Both the position numbers and the translations under genes were made by a program. Shown piece after piece: positions 16,370 through 23,556 of a stretch of 25,000 nucleotides of DNA (within the stretch, counting starts at the first letter, position 1; every line of letters starts with the position of its first letter). The stretch is from Prorocentrum cordatum. Lineage: Eukaryota > Sar > Dinophyceae > Prorocentrales > Prorocentraceae. Below the pieces are notes generated by a model. The model did no database searches, had not been told where the DNA came from, and was given only the letters and a program-made list of their open reading frames with translations. The stretch lies in NCBI GenBank assembly GCA_963575745.1, contig CAUYUJ010015738.1:242842-267841 (forward strand). Direction: 5' to 3'.

Positions 16370-16560
16370 TCCAAGGATGGTCCCCAGACGGTCCCCAAAG
16401 TGCCCTGGCTAGCTCAAAATGGCCTCCAAGATCGCAATCTAGCCCAAGATTGTTCAAGGTAGCTTCTAGCATGGCTCCAACACGCCCCAATACAGCCCGA
16501 ATACGGTTCCAAGTGGCCGTGGGGCCTTCCAGGGACATCCCCGAGAGGCCAGCATCATTC
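16370..16560. repeat. CCCCAAG-type repeat island, inverted partner of 13366-13480
   Basis: Short irregular repeats such as GTCCCCAAAG, CTCCAAGAT, GCCCAAGAT and GCCCCAATAC. See the island at 13340-13530 for the aligned segment. Confidence 0.75.
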
Positions 16561-16799
16561 AGAAACCAAAAGAGATCAGGGTGTTGCTGTCTTCCCGCAT
16601 GCCCCGAGAGGGGCCCGAGAGGGACCCATGATGGCCCGAAGGGGCCGTGGGACACACACATAAATACACACACATAACAGGATTCCCCATATGGTTCCAT
16701 ATGTTCTGGGTTTTTGTCTCCCCCCCACTTCCCATATCTTCCCATATTTTCCGGGGTATCGACGATTAATTGTGTCTGTGTTTTTGTCCCCTCCTGGAT
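16561..16799. other. Mixed tract with CCATAT and TTTTTGTC duplications
   Basis: CCCCATATGGTTCCATATG (about 16685) and CCCATATCTTCCCATATTTT (about 16730) are local duplications. TTTTTGTCTCCCCCC and TTTTTGTCCCCTCC flank them. A minus frame is open from 17159 to 16272, but its ends are repeat islands. No gene is supported. Confidence 0.35.
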
Positions 16800-17215
16800 G
16801 GCCCCCAGAGCGCCCAAGTGCGCTCCAGCAGGGCCCCACGAGGTGCCCCCGAGGTGAGCAGTCGAGCACCCTCCCTTCCTGGATCGGCGACCTCTAAGTA
16901 AGCGGCGCCCCGCGTGGGCCCCCGAGAGAACCCGAGGGGTCCTCAAGAGGGCCCCAAGAGAGCCCCCAAAACCTCCAAGATGGCCTAAGAGGGCCCCAAG
17001 AGAGCCCCCCAAACCCACCCCTAAGAGGTCCCAAGAGAGTCCTCTGGGGGTCCTCAAGAGAGGTCCTCTCTTGAGGACCCCCAGAGAGGCTCCAAGATGG
17101 CTCCGAGAGGTCCTCAAGAGAAACCCAAGAGATCCCCAAAAACCTCCAAGGTGGCCCACGAGGGCCCCACGAGGGCCCCGCGGAAGCCCCGAAGTGCCTG
17201 CCAGAGGCTCCCAGA
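16800..17215. repeat. CCCCAAGAGG repeat island
   Basis: Repeats such as GGCCCCAAGAGAGCCCC, GGTCCTCAAGAG and CTCCAAGATGG at about 10-12 bp steps. An internal palindrome TCAAGAGAGGTCCTCTCTTGA lies at about 17053-17073. The minus strand reads as a WGPL/PSWG-rich string, which comes from the repeat. Confidence 0.85.
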
Positions 17216-17565
17216 GCGCGACTGCATTCTGCTACGCATCCCTGGCGAGTGCAGCTCGCCTGGTGGTTGTTCTGTGGACGAGCTAAGTGGGAGTGCGACG
17301 AATGTCACGAATAAGCCAAATGGCTCGTGTCGCAAAGTCGCAACTTTGCAAATTCGTCATGAGAACCCATCGCCCCCAACCCTCGAGAGACGCTGCGCTG
17401 CACCCCCCTCGAAAGAACATCAGAAACGGATGGCTTCGAATAGGGGCGCGAAACTACCGCCTCAAACCGAGAGCAGAATCCGTAAACCATAAAGTAAGCA
17501 AAAGTTCAGGTTGCCTTCACTCTGCCTAGCTCAGGAAGATGAGGAATTGAGAAGGAACGTAAAGA
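17216..17565. other. Non-repetitive tract, two competing plus frames
   Basis: Frames 17097-17492 (131 codons, the first third repeat-derived) and 17287-17529 (80 codons, ATG start, including NIRNGWLRIGARNYRLK) overlap in different phases. Mixed composition. No family recognised and no way to choose. Confidence 0.22.
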
Positions 17566-17605
17566 ACATTTATCCGCCGAGGCCCATCTGTTGGCGCGCA
17601 CAAGG
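17566..17605. repeat. Short dispersed repeat C, copy 1
   Basis: CATTTATCCGCCGAGGCCC then a short loop and GGCGCGCACAAG. It resembles 17916-17955 (CATTTAATCCGCCGGCCCCC then GGGGGCGCGCAAAC), about 350 bp downstream in the same orientation. The second copy can form a GCCCCC/GGGGGC hairpin at its middle. Confidence 0.55.
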
Positions 17606-17607
17606 GG

Positions 17608-17738
17608 GTGGAGGGAGGGGGGAGGGCTTCTTGGGAGGAGGCTGCTTCTTAGAATGCGCTGGCTTTACATCTATAGATAATGCCCGCGCCTTCTAAGAAG
17701 CAACGGTGCCTCTAAGAAACCCTCCCCCCTCCCCTCAC
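17608..17738. mobile_element. Foldback element family 6, near-complete palindrome
   Basis: Arms of about 52 bp: the left has GGAGGGGGGAGGGCTTCTTG and GCTGCTTCTTAGAATGCGC (17608-17659), and the right has GCGCCTTCTAAGAAGCAACG and AGAAACCCTCCCCCCTCCCC (17688-17738). The geometric centre is the perfect palindrome ATCTATAGAT (17669-17678). The whole 131 bp unit is thus close to a single inverted repeat. Confidence 0.8.
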
Positions 17739-18200
17739 CGTGAGTGGCTGAATCTGGACGCTTCCGTGCAGAAGCGCGGGTGGAAGGCCCAGGCTACCTA
17801 AGGGCAGCCCCGACCGGCTCGGCTTTCGCGCACAGACACCAGACAGACCTTCAGCCGACCAGCTAAATCGCCAGTCAGCCCGCCTGCCGACCATCCTTCA
17901 TAGAGGAAAAAAACGCATTTAATCCGCCGGCCCCCTTTCGGGGGCGCGCAAACATGGATTAGCGATCCATGGAATAGGCGCGCAATCGCCAAATCCATGG
18001 ATCGGGGAGGTGCTCTCCCCAAAATGCGGAGGGTGCCGCCTCGTTCGGCAGCGGACATGAGCGATTTCCAATGGAAAGGGACCCGTCGCTTATCCACGCC
18101 CCCTTGATCCATTTTTGCGATCGCCTGGCCCTTGTGGGGCCACCAGGCTGTAGGCCGAAGTGTACTGTTCCCTGCACCAGTTGCAGCTTCAAGTCTCCAG
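17739..18200. other. Tract with several small hairpins
   Basis: GCCCCCTTTCGGGGGC (17930-17945) is a perfect 6 bp stem with a TTTC loop. ATGGAT and ATCCAT flank TAGCG near 17953-17969. TTTCC-AAT-GGAAA is near 18064-18076. A looser pairing links AATCGCCAAATCCATGGATC (about 17986) with the complement of GATCCATTTTTGCGATCGCC (about 18105-18124). It may be another, more decayed foldback. No gene. Confidence 0.4.
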
Positions 18201-18269
18201 TGTTACGATCCTGCATTGTAATAGTAGGTGTGTTACGATCCAGTGTTACGATCCAGTGTTACGATCCAG
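18201..18269. repeat. 13 bp tandem repeat TGTTACGATCCAG
   Basis: Three perfect tandem units at 18231-18243, 18244-18256 and 18257-18269, plus one separate copy (TGTTACGATCCTG) at 18201. Confidence 0.9.
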
Positions 18270-18339
18270 TAGTCTGCTTCCTACTGTGAATTGTTTGATC
18301 GCGTTGCCTGAATTCCCGAGTGCGGCGTGGGACACGCAA

Positions 18340-18464
18340 AAATACATGACATTCGCGCCCCCGAGGCCATAACCCCTCGTAAATTACGCAATAGCCGCGC
18401 CCCCGAAGCCATAAACCTTCGCAAATTACTACATATTCGCATTGCCGAGGCCAAGCGTGCTCCA
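18340..18464. repeat. Three-unit 41-42 bp tandem repeat
   Basis: Units start AAATAC or AAATTAC at 18340, 18381 and 18423, and share CGCGCCCCCGAAGCCATAA then CCTTCGC. The third unit decays into the following repeat island. Confidence 0.85.
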
Positions 18465-19010
18465 AAGCGCCCGAAGATGGTTCCAAGACGGTCCAAGAGG
18501 GCCCAAAGAGGCCCCAAGAGCGCTCCAAGAGGCCTCCCGAGAGAACCCCAAGAGGCCCAAATCGTAGATTTGTGCGGAAATGTTTGAAGGATGTTGGCCT
18601 TCTCGTGGTTTCGGCTTTCTGACGCTCCAAGACGGCTCAAAAAGCTCCCAAGAGTGGCCCGAGACAGCTCAGGACGCCTCCAAAGAGGGCCCCAAGACGG
18701 CCCAAGAGGACTCCAAGATGGCCCAAGAAGCGCTCCAGACAGCCCAAGAAAGCCCCAAGACGGCCCAAAGAGGGACCCAAGGAAGGAACCACGAACCGAA
18801 CATTCGATATGTGTGCCCCAGAAAGCTCCCATGCGGCCCCGCCGACAAGTCCCAAGAGGCCCCAAGAGGCGCCCAAGCTGCGCCCAAGAGGACTCCAAGA
18901 GGCCCAAAAGATACCCTACGAGGCCCCAAGGGGCCCCCAAGAGGCGCCCAAACCACATCCGAAAGGCCCCCGAGAGGCTCCCCACGACACCCCAACACGT
19001 ATACACGAGA
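18465..19010. repeat. CCCCAAGAGG repeat island, longest copy
   Basis: About 550 bp of GGCCCCAAGAGG, GACGGCCCAAGAGGA and CTCCAAGATGG units. Between about 18690 and 18780 successive CCAAGA or CCAGACA cores are spaced about 10-12 bp apart. The step is not a multiple of three, so frames drift and the apparent peptides are not meaningful. Confidence 0.85.
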
Positions 19011-19185
19011 CCTCAGACCCACAACCCAGGCACGATGGCGAGATGGGCCGAAGGCAACTAGGATAACGCCAACGCTTCAATATGCGCTGATGATTCCTAT
19101 GCGCTCCCGCATGATGTTCCCAGATGCGCCAAGGCAGCGCCGAGACGCACCGACGCGACTCTGATGTATCCCATTATGGTAGATC

Positions 19186-19246
19186 GGAGGAGGAGGAGGG
19201 AGGAGGAGGGAGGAGGAGGAGGAGGAGGAGGGAGGAGGAGGGGGCC
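19186..19246. repeat. GGA array
   Basis: Imperfect (GGA)n with GGGAGGAGG variants. 19011-19185 before it shows no recognisable feature. Confidence 0.9.
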
Positions 19247-19280
19247 GGCGGCAAAGGGCGACACCCTTGCGGATACAAAC

Positions 19281-19335
19281 GTTTGGAGGTCCGCGCGAAC
19301 TTCTTGGATCGGCGATGGTCCCCCCTCCAGCGCCC
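19281..19335. mobile_element. Foldback family 7, solo left arm
   Basis: TTTGGAGGTCCGCGCGAACT then TCTTGGATCGGCGATGG and CCCCCC. This matches the outer arm of the T-shaped elements at 19687 and 23021. The complementary arm is missing or reduced to CATCCGCGCAGAACTCC near 19345. Confidence 0.55.
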
Positions 19336-19364
19336 ATCCAAAACATCCGCGCAGAACTCCTAGA

Positions 19365-19522
19365 CATCAATTATATCAACGCATCTCTTTTTTCAACATT
19401 AACTCTATATATATATATATATATATACATGAGCTGTTAACTCATTAATTATATTACTGCATCTCTGCTTTTCAATTACATCAATACATTAATTATACTA
19501 ATGCACCTCTGTTTTCCAACAA
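19365..19522. repeat. AT-rich tandem repeat with (TA)n
   Basis: Three diverged units of ATTAATTATATTACTGCATC then TCTGCTTTTCAA start at about 19365, 19444 and 19488. A (TA)10-11 run lies at about 19407-19427 inside the first spacing. The tract is strikingly AT-rich for this window and may be a matrix-attachment-like or breakable site. Confidence 0.8.
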
Positions 19523-19686
19523 CTCAGCCAATCCACCAACCGACCTGGTCGGCCCAGCCCGACGGGCACTCAAATTGGGAGCGCTGGTGCCCAGTCGCTG
19601 GGGGCAGAGGGCGAAGCCGTTCGGGCATCGCAGGTGGTAATCGATGCGCCTAAGGTAGGGAGCAAGCAATGACATAAACATAACAA

Positions 19687-19822
19687 CTCGGAGGTCCGCG
19701 CGGTTTCCTCGAATCGGCGCAGGGGCCCCCTGGCGGCGCCTTCGGCGCCGCCCCTGGCGCGCTCCCGCGCGCCAGGGAGGGGTCCAGCGCCGATCCGAGA
19801 AATCGGCGCGCGGACCTCCGAA
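19687..19822. mobile_element. T-shaped foldback family 7, copy 1
   Basis: 136 bp. The outer arms CTCGGAGGTCCGCGCGG and CGCGCGGACCTCCG pair, continued by AATCGGCGC and GCGCCGATCC. Within the loop are two perfect hairpins back to back: GGCGGCGCC-TTC-GGCGCCGCC (19732-19752) and CCCTGGCGCGC-TCCC-GCGCGCCAGGG (19752-19777). The order of the two hairpins is opposite to copies 2 and 3, so this copy is inserted in reverse orientation. Confidence 0.85.
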
Positions 19823-20331
19823 TTCGTATGTTCAAGCCATTGTTCGATCCCCGATAAGAACACGCGGTTGCCCGGTGCACGCAGACTACTGCTGCTCTGT
19901 CGCTCCGCCAGGTAGGCCGCCGCCAGGAAGCACCTGCACAGAGATGTCACCGTGCGTGTCCCTGGGGCCCTGTTCTGGCCAGAGCACGCCCGAGCGCAGG
20001 CAGCCGGAGCCACGGTGACAGTGAGAGTCGCGCCCCCCCGTCCCCACCCCCTGGGGGGGAAAGGGACAGAGAGGAGGGAGAAGGAGTTCCCTAACCGTCC
20101 AGAATGCTGCGATCATCGTGGTACCGTTAGGACTGCCAACTGAGGAGCGAAGCCTGTGTCTTGCCCCAAGAATGGATGGGCGCACGAGGAGCATTAGAGG
20201 AACAACCATGACCGATCCGGGGAACAGCGTGCCCCTCCGAACCCGAAGTGCCACTCATTCGCGCCTCGGCTGTGATCGGCAGACCCCTGCTTGCTGGGGG
20301 TAGCCAAGGGGGTGTGAAATATTTGGGCTCT
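19823..20331. other. No supported gene
   Basis: Mixed GC-rich DNA. A minus frame is open from 20254 to 19886 (122 codons) and a plus frame from 20118 to 20303 (61 codons). They overlap and neither has a recognisable motif. Another minus frame (20013 to 19570) runs through the T-shaped element, so it is not a gene. Confidence 0.25.
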
Positions 20332-20430
20332 CCCCCTCCTCCTCCTCCTCCTCCTCCTCCTCCTCCTCCTCCTGCTCCTCCTCCTCCTCCTCCTCCTCCT
20401 CCTCCTGCTCCTCCTCCTCCTCCTCCTCAA
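20332..20430. repeat. CCT array
   Basis: (CCT)n with two GCT substitutions at regular spacing; pyrimidines on plus. Confidence 0.97.
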
Positions 20431-20469
20431 AATGCGGCTTGACGGTGGGGGCGGCCAAGGGGGTCCGAG

Positions 20470-20690
20470 CTCAACGCCTCTCCCGGAGCTGCCGGAGCAC
20501 CCGACGAGCCCCCAGAGGGTCCATGAGGGCCCAACCAAAGCGCCAACAGAAGAGCCCCGGAGGGTGTCGAGCCGACCCAGGGTGAGCCCACGATGGTGCC
20601 AAATGGCTTGCCTCACGATGCCCCGAGGAGGGCCCACGAGTGCTCCCAGAGCACCGCCGGAGCGGCTCCAAGGAGCCAACGTCGCCCCAT
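20470..20690. repeat. Weak CCCCAAG-type repeat island
   Basis: More degenerate than the others: GAGCCCCCAGAGGGTCC, GAGCCCCGGAGGG, GAGGGCCCACGAGTGCTCCC. Confidence 0.5.
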
Positions 20691-20744
20691 GTTCTTAGGA
20701 CAATGCGCATGTTTAGCATACTCGCATGTTTCCGTCTTGACAAA

Positions 20745-21030
20745 GTCCCAGACGGCTCAAAGGGGCCCAAAGCTTGCCCCAAAGACGGCCCAAGAGGCCC
20801 AAAGAGGGCCCCAAGACGGCCTCAGGGGCTCCCAAGGCGGCCCAAAAGAGTGCCAAAAGGTTCCCAAGAGGGGGAATACGATTTTTTACAGTTCGAGCCT
20901 TTCCCCCAATATGGATCCAAGAGACGCCCAGAAGCGCTCCCAGGAGGCCCCAAATGCCCCCACGAGTCCCCCAAGACCCCAAATGGCCTTCAGGAAGCCC
21001 ATTGAATGCCCCCAAGAGTCCCAACCTGTG
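20745..21030. repeat. CCCCAAGAGG repeat island
   Basis: GACGGCTCAAAGGGGCCC, GCCCCAAAGACGGCCCAAGA and similar, interrupted near 20870-20915 by an AT-richer piece. Same polarity as 18465-19010. Confidence 0.8.
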
Positions 21031-21229
21031 GCGTCGGCGCACCCGCGTAAGCGACTTGAATATATAACCCTCCAAACCTCTGAGTAACCCCACTTACAGC
21101 ATCGCCGCTTGGGTGACAAGGAGGCGGAGGGGATGGGCGCAGCTTTTGGATTGCGGTTCGCGTCGGGTCGGACTCGCGGTCGTTCGAACGATATCGATAT
21201 TGATCGCTCGATCCCACAATTCAACGGAA

Positions 21230-21745
21230 TCTTTCGATCTCACTATCTGACTGTAACTGCCTATCGCCTATCCATCGACGCCGCTGTCACAAATTACACC
21301 GATATGCTTGTCGCTCTCAGCACTGCTACATTTGTTTTTTTGAATGCATTAACTCATGGGATCCCAATACCACTCTACCAACCTCACTATGAGTAGACCG
21401 GTCGATATTACTGCCGATCGGTCTCACGACGAGTAGATCGACATCACCGTCGATGTACCAACCGATATCACTGTCTACCATTTCTACCTGCTGGTCGTAT
21501 CATGTATCGATCAATACCTATCTACCGAACTCATCATCCGCCGATCGGTCTCACAATGTATCTGTCTATCGACGTCACAACCGCGGGACAACCGCGAGAC
21601 ACCGGTCTCACTATCTACCTGCTTCACAATATTAATCTAAATTCCTACCGGCTACATATCAATGGATATCACGTTCAGTATACATGTATAGAGATATTTC
21701 AACCAATGGATCGGTATCACTACCTATTCGTCTCGCTATGCATCG
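21230..21745. repeat. Degenerate GRYNTCAC repeat region
   Basis: AT-richer tract with the 8-mer GRYNTCAC at 21237, 21420, 21440, 21464, 21547, 21571, 21604, 21665 and 21713, usually followed by TATCTACC-like or GTATC-like sequence. Spacing is irregular (20-183 bp). It looks like an old, decayed tandem repeat. Plus frames are open but read as the repeat. Confidence 0.55.
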
Positions 21746-21760
21746 ATCGACATCCGCATG

Positions 21761-21815
21761 ACAACCACGGGACAACCACGGAACAACAAAACACAAACGG
21801 CACAACCACGGGACA
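21761..21815. repeat. Short GGGACAACCAC repeat
   Basis: ACAACCACGGGACAACCACG and, after a gap, GCACAACCACGGGACAGCAG. A related CACAACCGCGGGACAACCGC lies at about 21576. Confidence 0.75.
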
Positions 21816-21960
21816 GCAGTCAAACAATCAATCGGTCTTGCTGCCAAGACAAGATTTCAATTTGATTCGACCGGTCGGTCTAAGTATCTGGCGGAATCAC
21901 AATACAAAATCCCCTAGCAGTGCTAACACTTATGGGTTCTTACTTCTCCTCGAACTGGGC

Positions 21961-22165
21961 CTGTCGGCCGGTCTGGCGGCATTGTTGCCGCCGTCGCCGC
22001 CGCCGTCGCCGCCCTGTCGTCACCTCGTCGCCGCCCGTCGTCTCGGCCTGTCTGCTGGTCTGGCGGCTATGTAGCCGCCGTTGCCGTCATCGTCGCCGCC
22101 TCGTCGCCGACCGTCGTCTCGGCCTGTCTGTCTGTCTAGCGGCTCTGTTCCGCCGTCGGGTACGC
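21961..22165. repeat. Three-unit tandem repeat of about 76-87 bp
   Basis: Units start at 21961, 22048 and 22124 with CTGTC(G/T)G then TCTGGCGGC, followed by a GCCGCCGTCGCC tract and CGTCGTCTCGGC. The third is partial. Internal (GCC/GTC)n explains the apparent poly-Arg or poly-Pro frames. Confidence 0.8.
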
Positions 22166-22173
22166 CTGCCCTG

Positions 22174-22247
22174 CCTCCAAGGCGGCTGCAAAGTTTATAC
22201 CCCTACGATGCCACATAGAGGCACAAACTTTCCAGCCACCCTTGGGG
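22174..22247. mobile_element. Foldback family 8, short hairpin
   Basis: CCAAGGCGGCTGCAAAGTTT then ATACCCCTA pairs with TAGAGGCACAAACTTTCCAG then CCACCCTTGG. About 29 bp arms with few mismatches and a loop of about 10. It could be a tiny mobile element or, if transcribed, a small-RNA-type hairpin. Confidence 0.7.
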
Positions 22248-22319
22248 CAAGCGTCCCCAACAGCGGAACGACTTATTGTATACCGTTCTTCGCCTCTTGA
22301 ACCTTGGACGCCCGAAAAG

Positions 22320-22497
22320 GGTACGGAAAAATATATACAATGCCCAACAGCAGCTGTTGTCGCAAATCAACAGCGGCCGCTGTTGGGCAGGCGGCCTCCT
22401 GTCTCAAATGGACACAGGCCGCGGCGGCGGGGACAGCGAGTCCTGTTCAAGATGAACAGCAACTGCTGTTGGGCATTGTACCCATTATTTCCGTACC
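22320..22497. mobile_element. Foldback family 9 with nested hairpins
   Basis: 178 bp. Left end GGTACGGAAAAATATATACA then ATGCCCAACAGCAGCTGTTG. Right end CAACTGCTGTTGGGCATTGT then ACCCATTATTTCCGTACC. These give arms of about 40 bp. Inside are CAACAGCGGCCGCTGTTG (perfect palindrome, about 22368-22385), GCGGCCTCCTGTC paired with GACACAGGCCGC, and TGTTCAAGATGAACA. The structure is multi-branched. Confidence 0.85.
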
Positions 22498-22503
22498 CAT
22501 TTG

Positions 22504-22523
22504 GTTCGTGCCAAGACACGAAC
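22504..22523. repeat. Perfect 7 bp hairpin
   Basis: GTTCGTG-CCAAGA-CACGAAC lies just outside the right end of the family 9 foldback. Confidence 0.7.
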
Positions 22524-22639
22524 GACACGAAACGAATTCCCGGGTGGGGCACGTCACGTCTCACTTCTGTCTCTCACCCCCGATGCGGAAACCCGACGTT
22601 CATGGGCAGGTTGGGGCACGCAGCGCTGCTCGGCGAGGA

Positions 22640-22762
22640 GTGCGCGATCGGCGCTGGACACTCCCTTTCCCTGGCGCGCGGAGCGCGCCACGGGCGGCGC
22701 CAAAGGCGCCGAAAGGGGTCCAGAGCCGATCCAAGCGGAACTGATCCGCTCGGAGCTCCGAA
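22640..22762. mobile_element. T-shaped foldback family 7, copy 2
   Basis: The two internal hairpins are CCCTGGCGCGC-GGA-GCGCGCCACGGG (from 22669) and GGCGGCGCC-AAA-GGCGCCG. Inner arms GATCGGCGCTGGAC and GTCCAGAGCCGATC pair. The outermost arms have diverged (right end GGAGCTCCG). Same orientation as copy 3. Followed by the palindrome AAAAGCTAAGCTTTT (22761-22775). Confidence 0.8.
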
Positions 22763-23020
22763 AAGCTAAGCTTTTGCAGATTTGCCCTGAAAGGTGAGAG
22801 GCAAGAGAGCGCCCAAACACCCGCTGCACATGCTGGGACATCCGCCCCCATCCCCTCCTGGAGGGAGGGGCGAAGAGAGGGGCAACCAGCCTCGAGCTCG
22901 TGTGCAGAAGATCGACGGGGCCAATGCCATGAGAATTTTGGGGGATGCGCCCTCAAAAACGGTGACGCCAACCGTAGGGACAGAGATGTGGCGTCCTGGA
23001 CATCCGACTCAGAAGGAAGC
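22763..23020. other. Spacer between T-shaped elements
   Basis: Mixed DNA with a small hairpin TTTTGGGGG-ATGCG-CCCTCAAAA (about 22936-22959). No gene is supported. 107-127-codon plus frames here run into the T-shaped element. Confidence 0.35.
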
Positions 23021-23156
23021 TTTGGCGCTCCGCGCGGATGTCTTGGATCTGCGCTGGGCCCCCCTCCCTGGCGCGCGGAGCGCGCCAGGGGCGGCGCCGG
23101 ATGCGCCGCCATGGGGGCCCAGGCGCCGATGGCAGAAATCCGCGCGGAGCGCCAAA
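23021..23156. mobile_element. T-shaped foldback family 7, copy 3
   Basis: 136 bp, the same length as copy 1. Outer arms TTTGGCGCTCCGCGCGGAT and ATCCGCGCGGAGCGCCAAA pair perfectly over 19 bp, then GGATCTGCGCTGGGCCCC pairs with GGGGGCCCAGGCGCCGATGG. Inner hairpins CCCTGGCGCGC-GGA-GCGCGCCAGGG (23066-23090) and GGCGGCGC-CGGAT-GCGCCGCC (about 23090-23110) are perfect. Confidence 0.88.
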
Positions 23157-23197
23157 AGTTTATGTTCATGTCGGTAGGCGGCGAGCGAGGGGGGGAA

Positions 23198-23351
23198 GTG
23201 AGAAGGGGCGGGCCTTCTCAGAAGTTTCGGAAGTCCCCTGGCCTTCTGAGAAGTTTTCTAAGCCTTCCCCGAAGACAGAAAAAACTTCTCAGAGGGCGCG
23301 AGGGCTTCTGAGAAGTCCCGCCGCCTTCCGAGAAGGCCTTCTCCTTCTCAC
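23198..23351. mobile_element. Foldback family 10, CTTCTGAGAAG cluster
   Basis: Outer arms GTGAGAAGGGGCGGGCCTTC then TCAGAAG pair with CTTCCGAGAAGGCCTTCTCC then TTCTCAC. The palindrome CTTCTSAGAAG occurs at 23214, 23243 and 23305, with variants at 23285 and 23325. GAGAAGGCCTTCTC (23330-23343) is a perfect 14 bp palindrome. Dispersed repeat B begins 6 bp after its end. Confidence 0.72.
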
Positions 23352-23356
23352 TGGGG

Positions 23357-23472
23357 CCGAAACCGACGGACCTGGGCCCGCAAAAATGACGGCCGCGACG
23401 CCCTCTCGCGAACCGAAGACAGCCAATTCGCTAATCGACGTGTCAGGGTAGGAGGTCTGTCCACCCCCGACA
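23357..23472. repeat. Dispersed repeat B, copy 2
   Basis: Direct copy of 15551-15670. A plus frame gives MTAATPSREPKTANSLIDV here, against MTAATPSRAPKTANSWIDV for the aligned stretch at 15580 (GTG in place of ATG). Other frames are equally conserved, so coding is not shown. Confidence 0.85.
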
Positions 23473-23556
23473 CCCTTGGGAGGGGTACCCATTCTTGCTG
23501 TGCGGGCTGACTGTGCTCCTGCCTGCTTCCACCGACTTCGGTTAAGTCGGGCCTGT

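Noticed and set aside
16410-16435. Minus-strand GCCATTTTGAGCTAG resembling part of a dinoflagellate spliced leader
   Set aside because: Only part of the leader-like string matches, no donor-site context, and the same place in the inverted copy (about 13462) reads GGCCATCTTGGGTTAG, showing it is just a variant of the local repeat.
16272-17159. 295-codon minus frame rich in WG, GPSW and LGP motifs
   Set aside because: The motifs come from the CCCCAAGAGG repeat, whose 10-12 bp step drifts through all frames. Similar strings appear on the minus strand at 18465-19010 in unrelated phase.
22242-22797. 98-175 codon plus frames across 22242-22797
   Set aside because: They pass through the family 9 foldback and T-shaped copy 2; strand symmetry of these elements keeps frames open.
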